64,000 nucleotides of DNA from Peptococcaceae bacterium (GTDB lineage: Bacteria; Bacillota; Dehalobacteriia; UBA4068; JAAVYR01). The notes beneath the pieces were generated by a model, which saw nothing but the letters and a program-made list of their open reading frames with translations, was not told the origin of the DNA and did not search any database. Both the position numbers and the translations under genes were made by a program. The first letter of the stretch is position 1. Each line of letters opens with the position of its first letter. Shown here piece by piece: positions 1 to 9,809 of the stretch. The stretch is taken from contig JAAVYR010000014.1 of the NCBI GenBank assembly GCA_022791255.1, forward strand, positions 62,001 through 126,000. Direction: 5' to 3'.

Positions 1-789
1 AAGCCCGTCACTTCCCAGCACCGCTTGTGCCTGAAGAAACTCTTCTTCTAATTGCCTAGCAGCTTGGGCCAATTGCTCCCTGTCGACTGGCAATTCATGA
101 GCAGGACAAAGCAAAAACTCCTCTATAGCACTGGTCATTCGCTGGTTCGCCACGGAGAAAAAGTGGATAGCTTCCACCTCATCATCAAAAAACTCTACCC
201 GAATAGCCTGCCCATAAACAAAGGGATAAATATCCAAAATATCCCCTCGCAAACTAAAACAACCAGCCTCTTCTACTTTTTTCTCTCTTCGATAGCCCAG
301 CTTTATCAGGGTTTCTGGCAATTGCGTCAAATCCACCTGGTCACCTTTTTTCACCATACGGATATCTGCAGCAAAATGAGATAAAGGCGCCAGTTTCCGG
401 GTAAGGCTGGCACCCTCTGCTACCACCAGGATTTTTTCTTTTTTTGCCAGTCTCGTCAATACCTGGATACGTTGACGAACCACTTCCAGGTTATTCCCCT
501 GGACAGCAAAAGGCAGCAGCTCCAGATAAGGAAATAAATAAACCTGCTCCTCTCCTAATACACCAGACAGATTATGATACATAAGCTGAGCAGATTTCTC
601 ATCCACTGTCACCACCAGTTGACTGCTACTGCCAGCTAGAAAGGTATTGATAATGGTGGCAGTCTGTGCTAAAAGATTAGTCGCGACTATCTCCGTCATC
701 ACTGGACTTTTCTTATTATCAGCTACCAATTGTTCCCGCAAATAAGCATAATATGGCGTTTCTTGCCAACGGGCTAATACTTCTAACAT
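1..789 (-). CDS. mfd: Transcription-repair coupling factor Mfd, N-terminal part (truncated by left window edge)
   Basis: Reverse-strand translation from ATG at 789: MLEVLARWQETPYYAYLREQLVADNKKSPVMTEIVATNLLAQTATIINTFLAG...LFPYLELLPF...RIQVLTRLAKKEKILVVAEGASLTRKLAP...LIKLGYRREKKVEEAGCFSLRGDILDIYPF; typical Mfd/UvrB-like N-terminus; next to pth as in many Bacillota. Missing from the ORF track because it is open at the edge. Confidence 0.9.
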   Translation of the reverse strand, partial: MLEVLARWQETPYYAYLREQLVADNKKSPVMTEIVATNLLAQTATIINTFLAGSSSQLVVTVDEKSAQLMYHNLSGVLGEEQVYLFPYLELLPFAVQGNNLEVVRQRIQVLTRLAKKEKILVVAEGASLTRKLAPLSHFAADIRMVKKGDQVDLTQLPETLIKLGYRREKKVEEAGCFSLRGDILDIYPFVYGQAIRVEFFDDEVEAIHFFSVANQRMTSAIEEFLLCPAHELPVDREQLAQAARQLEEEFLQAQAVLGSDGL

Positions 790-830
790 GTCATGCCTCC
801 TTTATATTGCTTTCCAGAGAGTGGTAAATC

Positions 831-1397
831 CTATTTATCTTGCCGATTATAACGGTTCATGGCCTCTGTGATACCATGCTTTACCCAGCAAGTAATGGCG
901 TCCATGGCTTTTGCAATGCCATCATCAATCAGTGCGTCTTCTTCTGGGGAAAATTTTCCCAGAACAAAATCTTTGCCTTGGGCATACTGACTTTTCCCAA
1001 TGCCGATTTTCAGCCGAGAAAGCTGTTCCGTACCGAAAAGACGGATAATATCTCGCATACCGTTGTGCCCACCGCAGCTGCCCTTTTGCCGCAGTTTCAC
1101 AGTACCCACCGCTAAATCCATATCATCATACACAACCAGCAGGTCTTCTTTATCTACTTTATAAAACTGCATCACAGCAAGAACAGCCTGCCCGCTTAAA
1201 TTCATAAAAGTTTGGGGCTTTACTAATAACACCTTTTCCCCGTCAATTTTGGTCTCGCCGATGAGGGCCTGAAAGTTGTTTTTCCATCCTTGCACACTAT
1301 GTCTTTCCCCAAAGCTATCAATGGTCATAAAGCCCACATTATGACGAGTAGCCGCATACTCTATACCGGGATTACCTAATCCTACAACGATTTTCAT
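831..1397 (-). CDS. pth: Peptidyl-tRNA hydrolase
   Basis: MKIVVGLGNPGIEYAATRHNVGF, MNLSGQAV, GSCGGHNGMRDI motifs. Confidence 0.97.
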   Translation of the reverse strand: MKIVVGLGNPGIEYAATRHNVGFMTIDSFGERHSVQGWKNNFQALIGETKIDGEKVLLVKPQTFMNLSGQAVLAVMQFYKVDKEDLLVVYDDMDLAVGTVKLRQKGSCGGHNGMRDIIRLFGTEQLSRLKIGIGKSQYAQGKDFVLGKFSPEEDALIDDGIAKAMDAITCWVKHGITEAMNRYNRQDK

Positions 1398-1563
1398 TTT
1401 TCTTCCTCACGATTATTTTTTCTAGAGTTCTTTATTATAATCCTATTTTTAAGAATTAGTCAATGCACCTTTTGCCTTCGCTCTCATATAATAAGATTAG
1501 ATACTGAAAAGTATCTGATTTACCCTGGGCAATCTTTTACCCGCATTGTTACCTCTCCTCCTC

Positions 1564-1598
1564 AAAAAAGGTCTAAAGCGTTTGCTTTAGACCTTTTT
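1564..1598 (-). terminator. Rho-independent terminator downstream of prs
   Basis: AAAAAAGGTCTAAAGCGTTTGCTTTAGACCTTTTT stem-loop with A/T flanks. Confidence 0.8.
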
Positions 1599-1633
1599 CC
1601 TATTCTTATATTTTCTTACATTAAGATACCATC

Positions 1634-2581
1634 TTAGTCAAATAATTTGCTGACAGATAAATCTTCATGGATGCGAATAATCCCTTCGCCCAAGAGAGAC
1701 GCTACAGAAATAGATTTAATTTTACTGGAGGTGCCTTGTCTGTCTGGCGTCAAGGGAATAGTGTTGGTAATCATCACTTCTTTTATCACCGAATTTTCCA
1801 ACCGTTCTACAGCAGGCGGAGAAAATACCGGATGGGTACAGCAGGCATAGACCGTCTTTGCCCCCATTTTTTTGAGCACTTCTGCGCCTTTGGTAATGGT
1901 ACCGGCCGTATCAATAATATCATCTACCATAATGACATTTTTATCTTTGATATTCCCGATAACATTCATGATTTCCGCTTTATTCGCTTCCGGACGCCGC
2001 TTGTCAATAATCGCAATTTCTGCACCTAAACGATGGGCCATATTCCGAGCACGAACCACACCGCCAATATCAGGAGAAACCACCACAATATCCTCTAAGC
2101 CCATATTCTTATAATACTCCGCAAGGAGAGGAACGCCTGGCAAGTGGTCCAATGGAATGTCAAAGAACCCTTGGATAGCGCTGGCATGTAAATCCATAGA
2201 AACCACTCTGTCAGCTCCGGCAGCTGTAATCAAGTTGGCCATGAGCTTGGCAGAGATTGGGTCACGGGCCTTGCTTTTCCGTTCTTGACGAGCATAGCCA
2301 TAATAAGGAATAACAGCGGTAATCCGTTGGGCAGAAGCCCGTTTCATGGCGTCTATCATAATCAACAATTCCATAATATTATCATTGGTTGGATAGCAAG
2401 TAGGCTGCACGATAAATACATCAGCACCCCGCACGCTTTCGTTGATTTCGATGGCAATTTCCCCATCGCAAAAAGTCTTTACTTTAGATTGTCCCAGCTC
2501 GATACCAAGATAATCAGCAATTTCTTTAGCTAATTCCGGATTAGCATTGCCGGTAAAAAGCTTTAATTTCCGCAAAGTCAT
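1634..2581 (-). CDS. prs: Ribose-phosphate pyrophosphokinase
   Basis: KLFTGNANPELAKEIADYLGIELGQ, DLHASAIQGFFDIPLDHL, VDDIIDTAGTI motifs. Confidence 0.97.
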   Translation of the reverse strand: MTLRKLKLFTGNANPELAKEIADYLGIELGQSKVKTFCDGEIAIEINESVRGADVFIVQPTCYPTNDNIMELLIMIDAMKRASAQRITAVIPYYGYARQERKSKARDPISAKLMANLITAAGADRVVSMDLHASAIQGFFDIPLDHLPGVPLLAEYYKNMGLEDIVVVSPDIGGVVRARNMAHRLGAEIAIIDKRRPEANKAEIMNVIGNIKDKNVIMVDDIIDTAGTITKGAEVLKKMGAKTVYACCTHPVFSPPAVERLENSVIKEVMITNTIPLTPDRQGTSSKIKSISVASLLGEGIIRIHEDLSVSKLFD

Positions 2582-2642
2582 AAAGATTTCCTCCCGATAT
2601 TTATTCCCTATATTCTGTTACAACATTTTATAAAATGAAACC

Positions 2643-2715
2643 ATATTGTCATTCCGAAGCGTAAAACGACGAAAAATCTTTTTAAATCCTTCCCATGCGT
2701 TCAGGATGACAATAT
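2643..2715. repeat. REP-like palindromic intergenic element
   Basis: ATATTGTCATTCCGAAGCG ... CGTTCAGGATGACAATAT inverted repeat; same GTCATYCTGA/AGGATGAC core seen in other intergenic regions of the window. Confidence 0.6.
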
Positions 2716-2830
2716 TGTACAAGAATGCATACAATTTTTTATTACTATAAATAATTCGACTTGTTTCCAGAATATCCTGCCATAGCTTGTCCCATATTCC
2801 AAGAAAGAGACAGGATATTTTCCCGCTGTT

Positions 2831-4192
2831 TTATTTTTTCTTTACCCAGTCTTCCTTGATATATTGCCGACCTCTGGCTACAGCCAAAGCATTTGCCGGC
2901 ACTTCCTTGGTTATGGTAGAGCCTGCAGCTACAAAGGCGTTTTCTCCCACTTCTACCGGCGCTACCAAGTTGCTATTGCTGCCGATAAAGGCACCGTCTC
3001 TAATGATAGTTGGATGTTTTTTCTCACCGTCATAGTTACAAGTAATCGTACCGCAGCCAATATTAACATGGCTGCCAACAGTAGCGTCACCGATGTAGCT
3101 CAAGTGCGGCACCTTGCTGCCTTCCCCTATCTGAGAATTTTTAATTTCGACAAAGTCGCCTACTTTTGCATTTTCTGCAATGACGCTGCCTGGCCGCAAA
3201 TAGGCAAAAGGACCGATTTTCACATGGCTACCCACCTGAGACTCCCACAAAACCGATTTCTTGATTTCACAAAAATCATCTATCACCGTATCAATCAGCT
3301 CTGTATCTGCACCGATAAAGCACTCCCTGCCGATTTTTGTATTGCCTTTTAGCTGTACATTTGGTTCGATAATGGTATCAATATCCACCTCTACATCCTG
3401 TTCGATGTAAACTCGATTAGGGTCTACGATGGTCACCCCTTTGAGCATTAGCTCTTCGCATTTCCGCTTCCGCAAGATGTCCACAGCCTGGGCCATCTGG
3501 ACCCGGTTATTTACCCCTAGGATTTCATGATAATCTGACAGCAACTGCCCGGCAACAACTTTTCCCCGTTTACAAAGATAGCTGATGGTATCTGTCAGAT
3601 AATATTCTCCTGCTGCATTTTCATTATTTAAATGCTCTAATGCCTCTTTCAAATCTGCAACTTTAAAGCAATAGGTACCGGTGTTAATTTCGTTGATACG
3701 CTTTTCCGTCACAGAAGCGTCCTTTTCCTCAATGATAGCGACTACCTGCTCCTCTTCACCACGGATAATACGGCCATAACCAGTAGGATTAGGGAGTTTT
3801 GCTGTCAGCACCATACAAGAAGCGTCACTACTATAAAAAGATTGCAGCATTTTTAATAAAGAATTTCCCGTGAGGAGAGGGGTATCCCCGCAAACCACCA
3901 TGACCACATCAATATCATCTTTGAGGACTGGCATAGCACTCATGATAGCGTGCCCTGTCCCTAGCTGTTCCCGTTGCACAGCATAGTCTACTTGGTCCCC
4001 ATAGACTTCTTGCACCAGTTCCCCCTCATGACCGACCACCATCACAGTCTGGTCTAAATGACACTTCGCAAGCGCTCGGATAACATGAGCCGTCATCGGT
4101 AAACCATTGATTTTATGTAATACTTTTGGTAATTTTGAATTCATCCTAGTGCCTTTCCCGGCTGCTAGAATAATCGCACCTTGCTTTACCAA
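2831..4192 (-). CDS. glmU: Bifunctional UDP-N-acetylglucosamine pyrophosphorylase / glucosamine-1-phosphate N-acetyltransferase
   Basis: AIILAAGKGTRMNSKLPKVLHKING, hexapeptide repeats, NYDGEKKHPTIIRDGAFIGSNSNLVAPV. Confidence 0.97.
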   Translation of the reverse strand: MVKQGAIILAAGKGTRMNSKLPKVLHKINGLPMTAHVIRALAKCHLDQTVMVVGHEGELVQEVYGDQVDYAVQREQLGTGHAIMSAMPVLKDDIDVVMVVCGDTPLLTGNSLLKMLQSFYSSDASCMVLTAKLPNPTGYGRIIRGEEEQVVAIIEEKDASVTEKRINEINTGTYCFKVADLKEALEHLNNENAAGEYYLTDTISYLCKRGKVVAGQLLSDYHEILGVNNRVQMAQAVDILRKRKCEELMLKGVTIVDPNRVYIEQDVEVDIDTIIEPNVQLKGNTKIGRECFIGADTELIDTVIDDFCEIKKSVLWESQVGSHVKIGPFAYLRPGSVIAENAKVGDFVEIKNSQIGEGSKVPHLSYIGDATVGSHVNIGCGTITCNYDGEKKHPTIIRDGAFIGSNSNLVAPVEVGENAFVAAGSTITKEVPANALAVARGRQYIKEDWVKKK

Positions 4193-4319
4193 ATTAATTC
4201 CTCCGTTCTTTCGTCAGAAAATTACATGATTGTTAATATTATATCAACTTTCCCCTCATAAGACCAGCAAAATATTATATACCAACTAGAAAGAAATTAT
4301 ACATACCCTCCCTATTTAC

Positions 4320-4353
4320 AAAAAAATAGACCATATCATATGGTCTATTTTTT
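4320..4353 (-). terminator. Terminator downstream of spoVG
   Basis: AAAAAAATAGACCATATCATATGGTCTATTTTTT. Confidence 0.75.
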
Positions 4354-4415
4354 ACATCTCCATAAAATTCCATCAAATTCCATGAAATTCTACGCAAACC
4401 TATAGGTTTTACGTG

Positions 4416-4706
4416 TTACTCCACTTCGTCAACTGGTTCATTTTCTGCAGCAGCTAAAGCTTCATAATATTTATCCAAAACTTCTTTTTGGATTAAATCT
4501 CTGGCTTCTTGGGAAATAGGATGGGCAATATCTCTAAAGTCGCCTGTTGCAGTTTTGCGACTAGGCATCGCTACAAAAAGACCATTTTGTCCATCAACAA
4601 CCTTCACATCATGTACCACCAAAGCATTGTCGATGGTCACGGAAACGATTGCTTTCATTTTTCCTTCTGCTAAAATTTTTCTTACTCTTACATCAGTAAT
4701 ATCCAT
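4416..4706 (-). CDS. spoVG: Septation/sporulation regulator SpoVG
   Basis: [49 protein letters not shown]; start placed at the internal Met (4706) typical of the family. Confidence 0.95.
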   Translation of the reverse strand: MDITDVRVRKILAEGKMKAIVSVTIDNALVVHDVKVVDGQNGLFVAMPSRKTATGDFRDIAHPISQEARDLIQKEVLDKYYEALAAAENEPVDEVE

Positions 4707-4994
4707 GGTCAACCCCACCCTTCTCAAAACAAAAACTCTGTAAATAAATTCTGCAAATTAAATACTTCTTTTTTATACTTTATCTCTTATTTTATATATT
4801 CTAGACAGATAAAAATTCTCCTTTATTTTTTTCTTATTATTCCAGGAAAAACAGGTTTTTCTCCCCTATATTCCATCCATCACTACTCCTATTACTTTTC
4901 CCGGATTAAATAAAAAAATTCTTTGCTTTTAGCCCATAGGAAAGTTATAATAAATCTAAGAGTATCATACTTATTTTTTATGGAGGTGACCATA

Positions 4995-5048
4995 GTGGAG
5001 GCTGACCCTAAATATCATATAAGAAATTTTTTTGCATTACAAAAATAA
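4995..5048 (+). CDS. Candidate 17-aa leader peptide upstream of corA
   Basis: GTG start preceded by GGAGGTG with ~6-nt spacing; M-E-A-D-P-K-Y-H-I-R-N-F-F-A-L-Q-K-stop. Confidence 0.3.
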   Translation: MEADPKYHIRNFFALQK

Positions 5049-5093
5049 GGGGAAACCACCACAGGACTTTCCCCAGAAGAAAGGGGAAAGATT

Positions 5094-6026
5094 ATGCTCA
5101 CCATCTATCAGACAACAGCTACAGACGATATTGCAGCTATTTCTACCATCGAAAAAGGCTGCTGGATTAATCTCATCAACCCTACCGAAGCAGAAATCGC
5201 CTATATCGCCCAAAGCACCGAGATTGCTACCGACTTCTTAAAATATCCTTTGGACGATGAAGAAATTTCCCGTGTAGAAGTAGAAGAAGAACAAACCATG
5301 ATTATCGTCAATGTGCCAGTAGAACGGGACGCTGATGTCAACTATGACACTATTCCATTAGGCATTGTTTTAAACGACGACTATATTATCACCGTCTGCT
5401 TAGAAGATATTAAGCTGGAAAATGATTTTGTCAAAACCCGCGTCAAGGGCATGACCACTTACAAGAAAACCCGGTTTATCCTGCAGCTGCTGCAGAAAAA
5501 GACTAATTTATACTTAAAATATCTGCGGGAAATCAACCGTCATACAGAAGATATCGAGCGAGAGCTGCACCGCTCCATGCGCAACCAGGAATTAAGCCAT
5601 TTGCTGAACATCCAAAAAAGCTTGGTATACTTCATCACCTCCCTCCGCGCTAATGAAAAGGTAATGCAGCGACTTCTCCGCGGCAAGGCATTAAAACTCT
5701 ATGAGGAAGATGAAGACCTATTAGAAGATGTATTAATCGAAAACCATCAGGCAATCGAGATGGCGGATATTTACAGCAACATTTCTACCGGCACCATGAA
5801 TGCCTTCGCTTCCATCATTTCTAATAATCTCAGCATCGTTATGAAGCTACTAGCCGGCATCACCATTGTCATGTCCATCCCTACCATGATTGCCAGTTTC
5901 TTCGGCATGAATTTACTTGGCATTCCCTTTGCTGACCATCCTTACGGCTTTGCCATTATCTCAGGCATTGCAGTCATCGCCTGTTGCATCAGCATCATCA
6001 TCCTGATGAAAAAAGATATGTTATAA
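5094..6026 (+). CDS. corA: CorA-family magnesium transporter
   Basis: C-terminal two TM helices with IASFFGMNLLG (GMN-motif) signature. Confidence 0.9.
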   Translation: MLTIYQTTATDDIAAISTIEKGCWINLINPTEAEIAYIAQSTEIATDFLKYPLDDEEISRVEVEEEQTMIIVNVPVERDADVNYDTIPLGIVLNDDYIITVCLEDIKLENDFVKTRVKGMTTYKKTRFILQLLQKKTNLYLKYLREINRHTEDIERELHRSMRNQELSHLLNIQKSLVYFITSLRANEKVMQRLLRGKALKLYEEDEDLLEDVLIENHQAIEMADIYSNISTGTMNAFASIISNNLSIVMKLLAGITIVMSIPTMIASFFGMNLLGIPFADHPYGFAIISGIAVIACCISIIILMKKDML

Positions 6027-6047
6027 AAACAACTTGATAAAAACAAT

Positions 6048-6078
6048 AAATGCCCAGCATTTCACGCTGGGCATTTTT
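6048..6078 (+). terminator. Bidirectional-looking terminator between corA and serine protease gene
   Basis: AAATGCCCAGCATTTCACGCTGGGCATTTTT. Confidence 0.8.
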
Positions 6079-6096
6079 ATATATGGTATTAATAGA

Positions 6097-7848
6097 TTAG
6101 TTGTAATAATAAATCATATAATAGGGCACATCATACCACAGTGCGTCTTTATCTTTGGGGCCGTTTTGCATCAGCGCCAAATAATAGTCTCCCTTTTCCA
6201 TAGTGCCATATAAAGTCTGCATACAGGAGTTATTGATTGTTTCAGCGTCACTAAGAGCGATGATATTTTCTTCGTCATCAATTAACATTAGCACTAAGTT
6301 TTTGGTAAACCAATCAGAACCACAAGTTAACCCCACCGCAATGTAAGTTTTTTCCGTTACAGAAATCCGAAACATATCTACATCATTCGGCGTATCAATA
6401 GCCCCAATCATCATTTCATCAGCCGGATACACATTGGCATTGCCTCGGGTATCATTGGGCTCCTGTTCATAGTAGTTGCCCTCTTCATCAGAGGATAAGG
6501 CCTCAAGATGATGCTCATTAAATAAATAGGCTAAGGACTCGCCATCTGTCAAAGGCACCTCTGCGATGTGATTAGCCGCCACCGCAAAACCAACATTTTT
6601 ATCATCTCGCAAACCGCTGGTAGTTACACCAATGACCTGTCCTCGTTCATTGAGTAGCGCACCACCAGAACTACCCGCCGCAATAGGCGCTGTCATCTGT
6701 AACATGACTTTTTTATTCACCAACTGGTGCCGATTGGTAACCAGCCCCTCTGTTAGGGTATTCATATGCCCCTTAGGGCTGCCCAGCGCATAAACTTTAT
6801 CGCCGTTTTCTACCAAATCAGAATTACCAATGGTCAAATAGGGCGTTTTTTTCGTGGTCTTAATTTGCAGGATAGCCAGGTCATTCTCTTCGTCGATACC
6901 CCAAACCACATCTACTGGATAAGTCTTGCCATTGGTCAGATGAACTTTAGCGCTATAAGCATTTTTTATCACATGGTAATTGGTCACAAAACGGCCGTCT
7001 TCTCCAATGAAGAAGCCGCTGCCCGTACCTAAAAGCACATCCTTTCGGTCGAATACTTCGATTAAGAAAACAGCTGGAGATGCTTTTTCATAAATCTCTC
7101 CGGCACTAAGCTGCAAAGAGCCGGCAGTAAGGTCTAGTTCTTTCTCAGCAAAGATAGCAAGCTGTTCGTCATTTTCTGCTGCAGCAAGGATTGCCTCCCC
7201 AGTGATAGCACCATCATTTAAATAAAGCTTCTTTAAAAGAGATATATCACTATCCTTCAATGTTACAAACAGAGCTTGATAAGAAAGATGCACACAATAA
7301 CCACGGGTTAAAAATTCCATAGACTGCAAACGATCATATTGTTCCTGAGTATATAATCCTACTTCCAGGCCCTTTTTTAAAGAAGCGTCATAGGTAAAGT
7401 CTTTCCCCTCGCCATCCTGATACCCCAAAGACCGCAATAGAAAGGTAACAAACTGACTAGGTGTTACACTCTCCCCAAAGCCAAATAAATCCTTTCCAAC
7501 GCCATTGGTTAAACGCTCTTGATACAAATAGCCCAGATAAGGGTCTGCCCAAGCCTGACTATCCCGGAAGGGATGACTGGCATTTATCTCTTTGGCTAAG
7601 TTTTCTTTCCCCAAAAGCCGCGTCAGCATCACAGAGCTTTCTGCACGGCTAGCAAGCCGGTGCAGCTCGTAGCCTCGCTCCGTCCCCAGAAAAAGCCCCA
7701 TGTTATTCAAAGTGTCCGCCTCTGCTAAATAACTAGGCTCAGCTGCAGCCCAAGCGCCTTGCGGCAACAAAAACAACAAAAACAAGACCAACAGCAAACA
7801 CCATATATTTTTACCCTGTTTATATTTCAAATGCACTACATATGCCAT
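6097..7848 (-). CDS. Secreted trypsin-like (HtrA/S1C-type) serine protease with SLH-like N-terminal region and PPC-like C-terminal domain
   Basis: Signal peptide (IWCLLLVLFLLFLLPQGAWAA), GSGFFIGEDGRFVTNYHVIKNA, NDLAILQIK, AAGSSGGALLNERGQVIGVT catalytic motifs; EQEPNDTRGNANVYP...DVDMFRISV resembles pre-peptidase C-terminal domain. Confidence 0.8.
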   Translation of the reverse strand: MAYVVHLKYKQGKNIWCLLLVLFLLFLLPQGAWAAAEPSYLAEADTLNNMGLFLGTERGYELHRLASRAESSVMLTRLLGKENLAKEINASHPFRDSQAWADPYLGYLYQERLTNGVGKDLFGFGESVTPSQFVTFLLRSLGYQDGEGKDFTYDASLKKGLEVGLYTQEQYDRLQSMEFLTRGYCVHLSYQALFVTLKDSDISLLKKLYLNDGAITGEAILAAAENDEQLAIFAEKELDLTAGSLQLSAGEIYEKASPAVFLIEVFDRKDVLLGTGSGFFIGEDGRFVTNYHVIKNAYSAKVHLTNGKTYPVDVVWGIDEENDLAILQIKTTKKTPYLTIGNSDLVENGDKVYALGSPKGHMNTLTEGLVTNRHQLVNKKVMLQMTAPIAAGSSGGALLNERGQVIGVTTSGLRDDKNVGFAVAANHIAEVPLTDGESLAYLFNEHHLEALSSDEEGNYYEQEPNDTRGNANVYPADEMMIGAIDTPNDVDMFRISVTEKTYIAVGLTCGSDWFTKNLVLMLIDDEENIIALSDAETINNSCMQTLYGTMEKGDYYLALMQNGPKDKDALWYDVPYYMIYYYN

Positions 7849-7943
7849 AATATCACCTCATATCTATCAGCATAAAAAAAGAACCTTGGTATTTTCTTAA
7901 AAAAACCAAGCTCCTTTCTCTTTATTTATGATTTATTTATTCT

Positions 7944-8645
7944 TTATTCATGAATGTTACCAACGCCATATTGATTATTTAAAATATCCACAATACTAAT
8001 ATGAGCATTATTAATATGTACAGATGCCGCTTGTCTTGCTGCTTCCCTATCCCGGCGAGAAAGAGCTGCCACAATATCCTGATGTTCTTGATAAGCAAAT
8101 TTAATACGCTCTTCAGGTTTTAAGGACATTTTCCGATAGCGCAGAATTTTTTCCATGATATTGTTAATCATCTGCACCAATCGTTCGTTTTGACTGGCTG
8201 TATAAATCACTGCATGAAAAGAAGTATCCAGCTTCACCCATTCTTCTACATCATGGCTGGCAGTAGCTTTTTCAAACAAATCCAAATGCCGGTATAAATC
8301 TGCAATTTGTTCTTCAGAAATCCGTTCTGCCGCAAGAGAAGCAGCCAATGCCTCTAATGCTTCCCGAATTTCAAACACATCTGTGATGTCTTTCAAAGAA
8401 AATCCAGATACATAAGCGCCTTTTCTGGGCGTCATAACAACGAAACCTTCCATTTCCAGGCGGCGGATAGCCTCCCGTACAGGCGTCCGGCTTACCCCTA
8501 AATCCTCTGCCAGCTGCACCTCCATCAGGCGCTCTCCAGAAGGCAGTGTGCCATCGACGATAGCCTCCCGCAGTTTTTCAAACACCAATTCCCGCAGAGG
8601 TTTATAACTCTCTAGTTTGATTGTTGTTAAAGCCCCTCTTGTCAT
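7944..8645 (-). CDS. GntR/FadR-family (FCD) transcriptional regulator
   Basis: LREAIVDGTLPSGERLMEVQLAEDLGVSRTPVREAIRRLEMEGFV wHTH; start moved to Met with GGGAGGGG SD (ORF track start 8699). Confidence 0.9.
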   Translation of the reverse strand: MTRGALTTIKLESYKPLRELVFEKLREAIVDGTLPSGERLMEVQLAEDLGVSRTPVREAIRRLEMEGFVVMTPRKGAYVSGFSLKDITDVFEIREALEALAASLAAERISEEQIADLYRHLDLFEKATASHDVEEWVKLDTSFHAVIYTASQNERLVQMINNIMEKILRYRKMSLKPEERIKFAYQEHQDIVAALSRRDREAARQAASVHINNAHISIVDILNNQYGVGNIHE

Positions 8646-8756
8646 GAAAAAGCCCCTCCCTTTACACTTCCCATCAAATCCCCGTAGACACGCCATCACC
8701 TACTATAACAGCAGCTTGGCGCTACAAACGGCTAATGCAGCCTTTATAAACATCTT

Positions 8757-9635
8757 TTATATGGTCTGGCAAAACACGGTAATCGGCCACTTAGGCGCAA
8801 TCTTTTCCTCTATATGCTTTCGTTCTGTAGCCCCCTGCCAAAAAGCAATGACAGACGGACCGCTACCGGACATAAACGGATGCAAACCAATAGCTGCTAA
8901 ATCCTCTTTGATTTCTGCTATTACAGGATAGCGCCCAATGGCTGCCGCTTCTAAATCATTCTGCATCCATTGGTCTACCTGTTCCCAGCTTAACTGAGAA
9001 AAAGGGCCACCAAAAGAATGCTTATCTTTGGCAATCTTGTTTTTTTCTATTATATCATACTCACGGAAAATTTCACTGGTTAAAACAGAAATTCCTGGAT
9101 TTACCAGCACACAATCCCGCGACGGCAAGGCTGGAAGCGGCGTCACTCGCTCTCCCATACCCTCTGCCCGCGCTAACCCCTGATAGATACAAAAGGGCAC
9201 ATCCCCACCAAGAGACGCTCCCATCCGCGCCAACTCTTCAAGAGAAATCCCCAGACCAAACAATTGATTTATCCCTTTCAGCACTGCCGCCGCGTCACTA
9301 CTGCCCCCAGCAAGCCCTGCACCTACCGGGATATTCTTTTCGATGTGGATGGCAATGCCTTCCGGAAGACCATACTTTTCCTGCAACAGCCGCCAAGCCC
9401 GCATGGCCAGATTATTTTCGTCTTCGGGAATAACTCCCACTTCATTAGGATAAGCAACCGTTAAATAAGAACTGCCCTGCCGCTTTTCTATGGTCACCAA
9501 ATCCTTAAGGGAGATAGACTGCATCAGCATGTCCAAATCATGATAACCTGCATAAGGCCCGGTAGTAAAACGACCTAAAACAGACAAATATAAATTAATC
9601 TTTGCCGGAGCTTCCAGAAAAATTGCTTGCATCAT
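8757..9635 (-). CDS. ispE: 4-diphosphocytidyl-2-C-methyl-D-erythritol kinase
   Basis: APAKINLYLSVLGR, IPVGAGLAGGSSDAAAVLKGIN, FMSGSGPSVIAFW. Confidence 0.95.
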   Translation of the reverse strand: MMQAIFLEAPAKINLYLSVLGRFTTGPYAGYHDLDMLMQSISLKDLVTIEKRQGSSYLTVAYPNEVGVIPEDENNLAMRAWRLLQEKYGLPEGIAIHIEKNIPVGAGLAGGSSDAAAVLKGINQLFGLGISLEELARMGASLGGDVPFCIYQGLARAEGMGERVTPLPALPSRDCVLVNPGISVLTSEIFREYDIIEKNKIAKDKHSFGGPFSQLSWEQVDQWMQNDLEAAAIGRYPVIAEIKEDLAAIGLHPFMSGSGPSVIAFWQGATERKHIEEKIAPKWPITVFCQTI

Positions 9636-9809
9636 CCTATCACTCCTGCTATCGCTTATCTAGCGATGTATACTCATTTAATATTATGACATATTTCGAC
9701 GGAAATTCCTATAGATTTTTTTCATTTTCTCAAAAAAATATTTTCTGCTACCCACCAAAACATGATATGATGATAAAAAGAAATGAAATAACAAGGGCAG
9801 GCGTGTAAT

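Noticed and set aside
52-384. 110-aa plus-strand ORF at the left edge
   Set aside because: Antisense to the clear mfd 5' region.
1667-2029. Plus-strand ORFs overlapping prs
   Set aside because: Antisense to highly conserved prs coding sequence.
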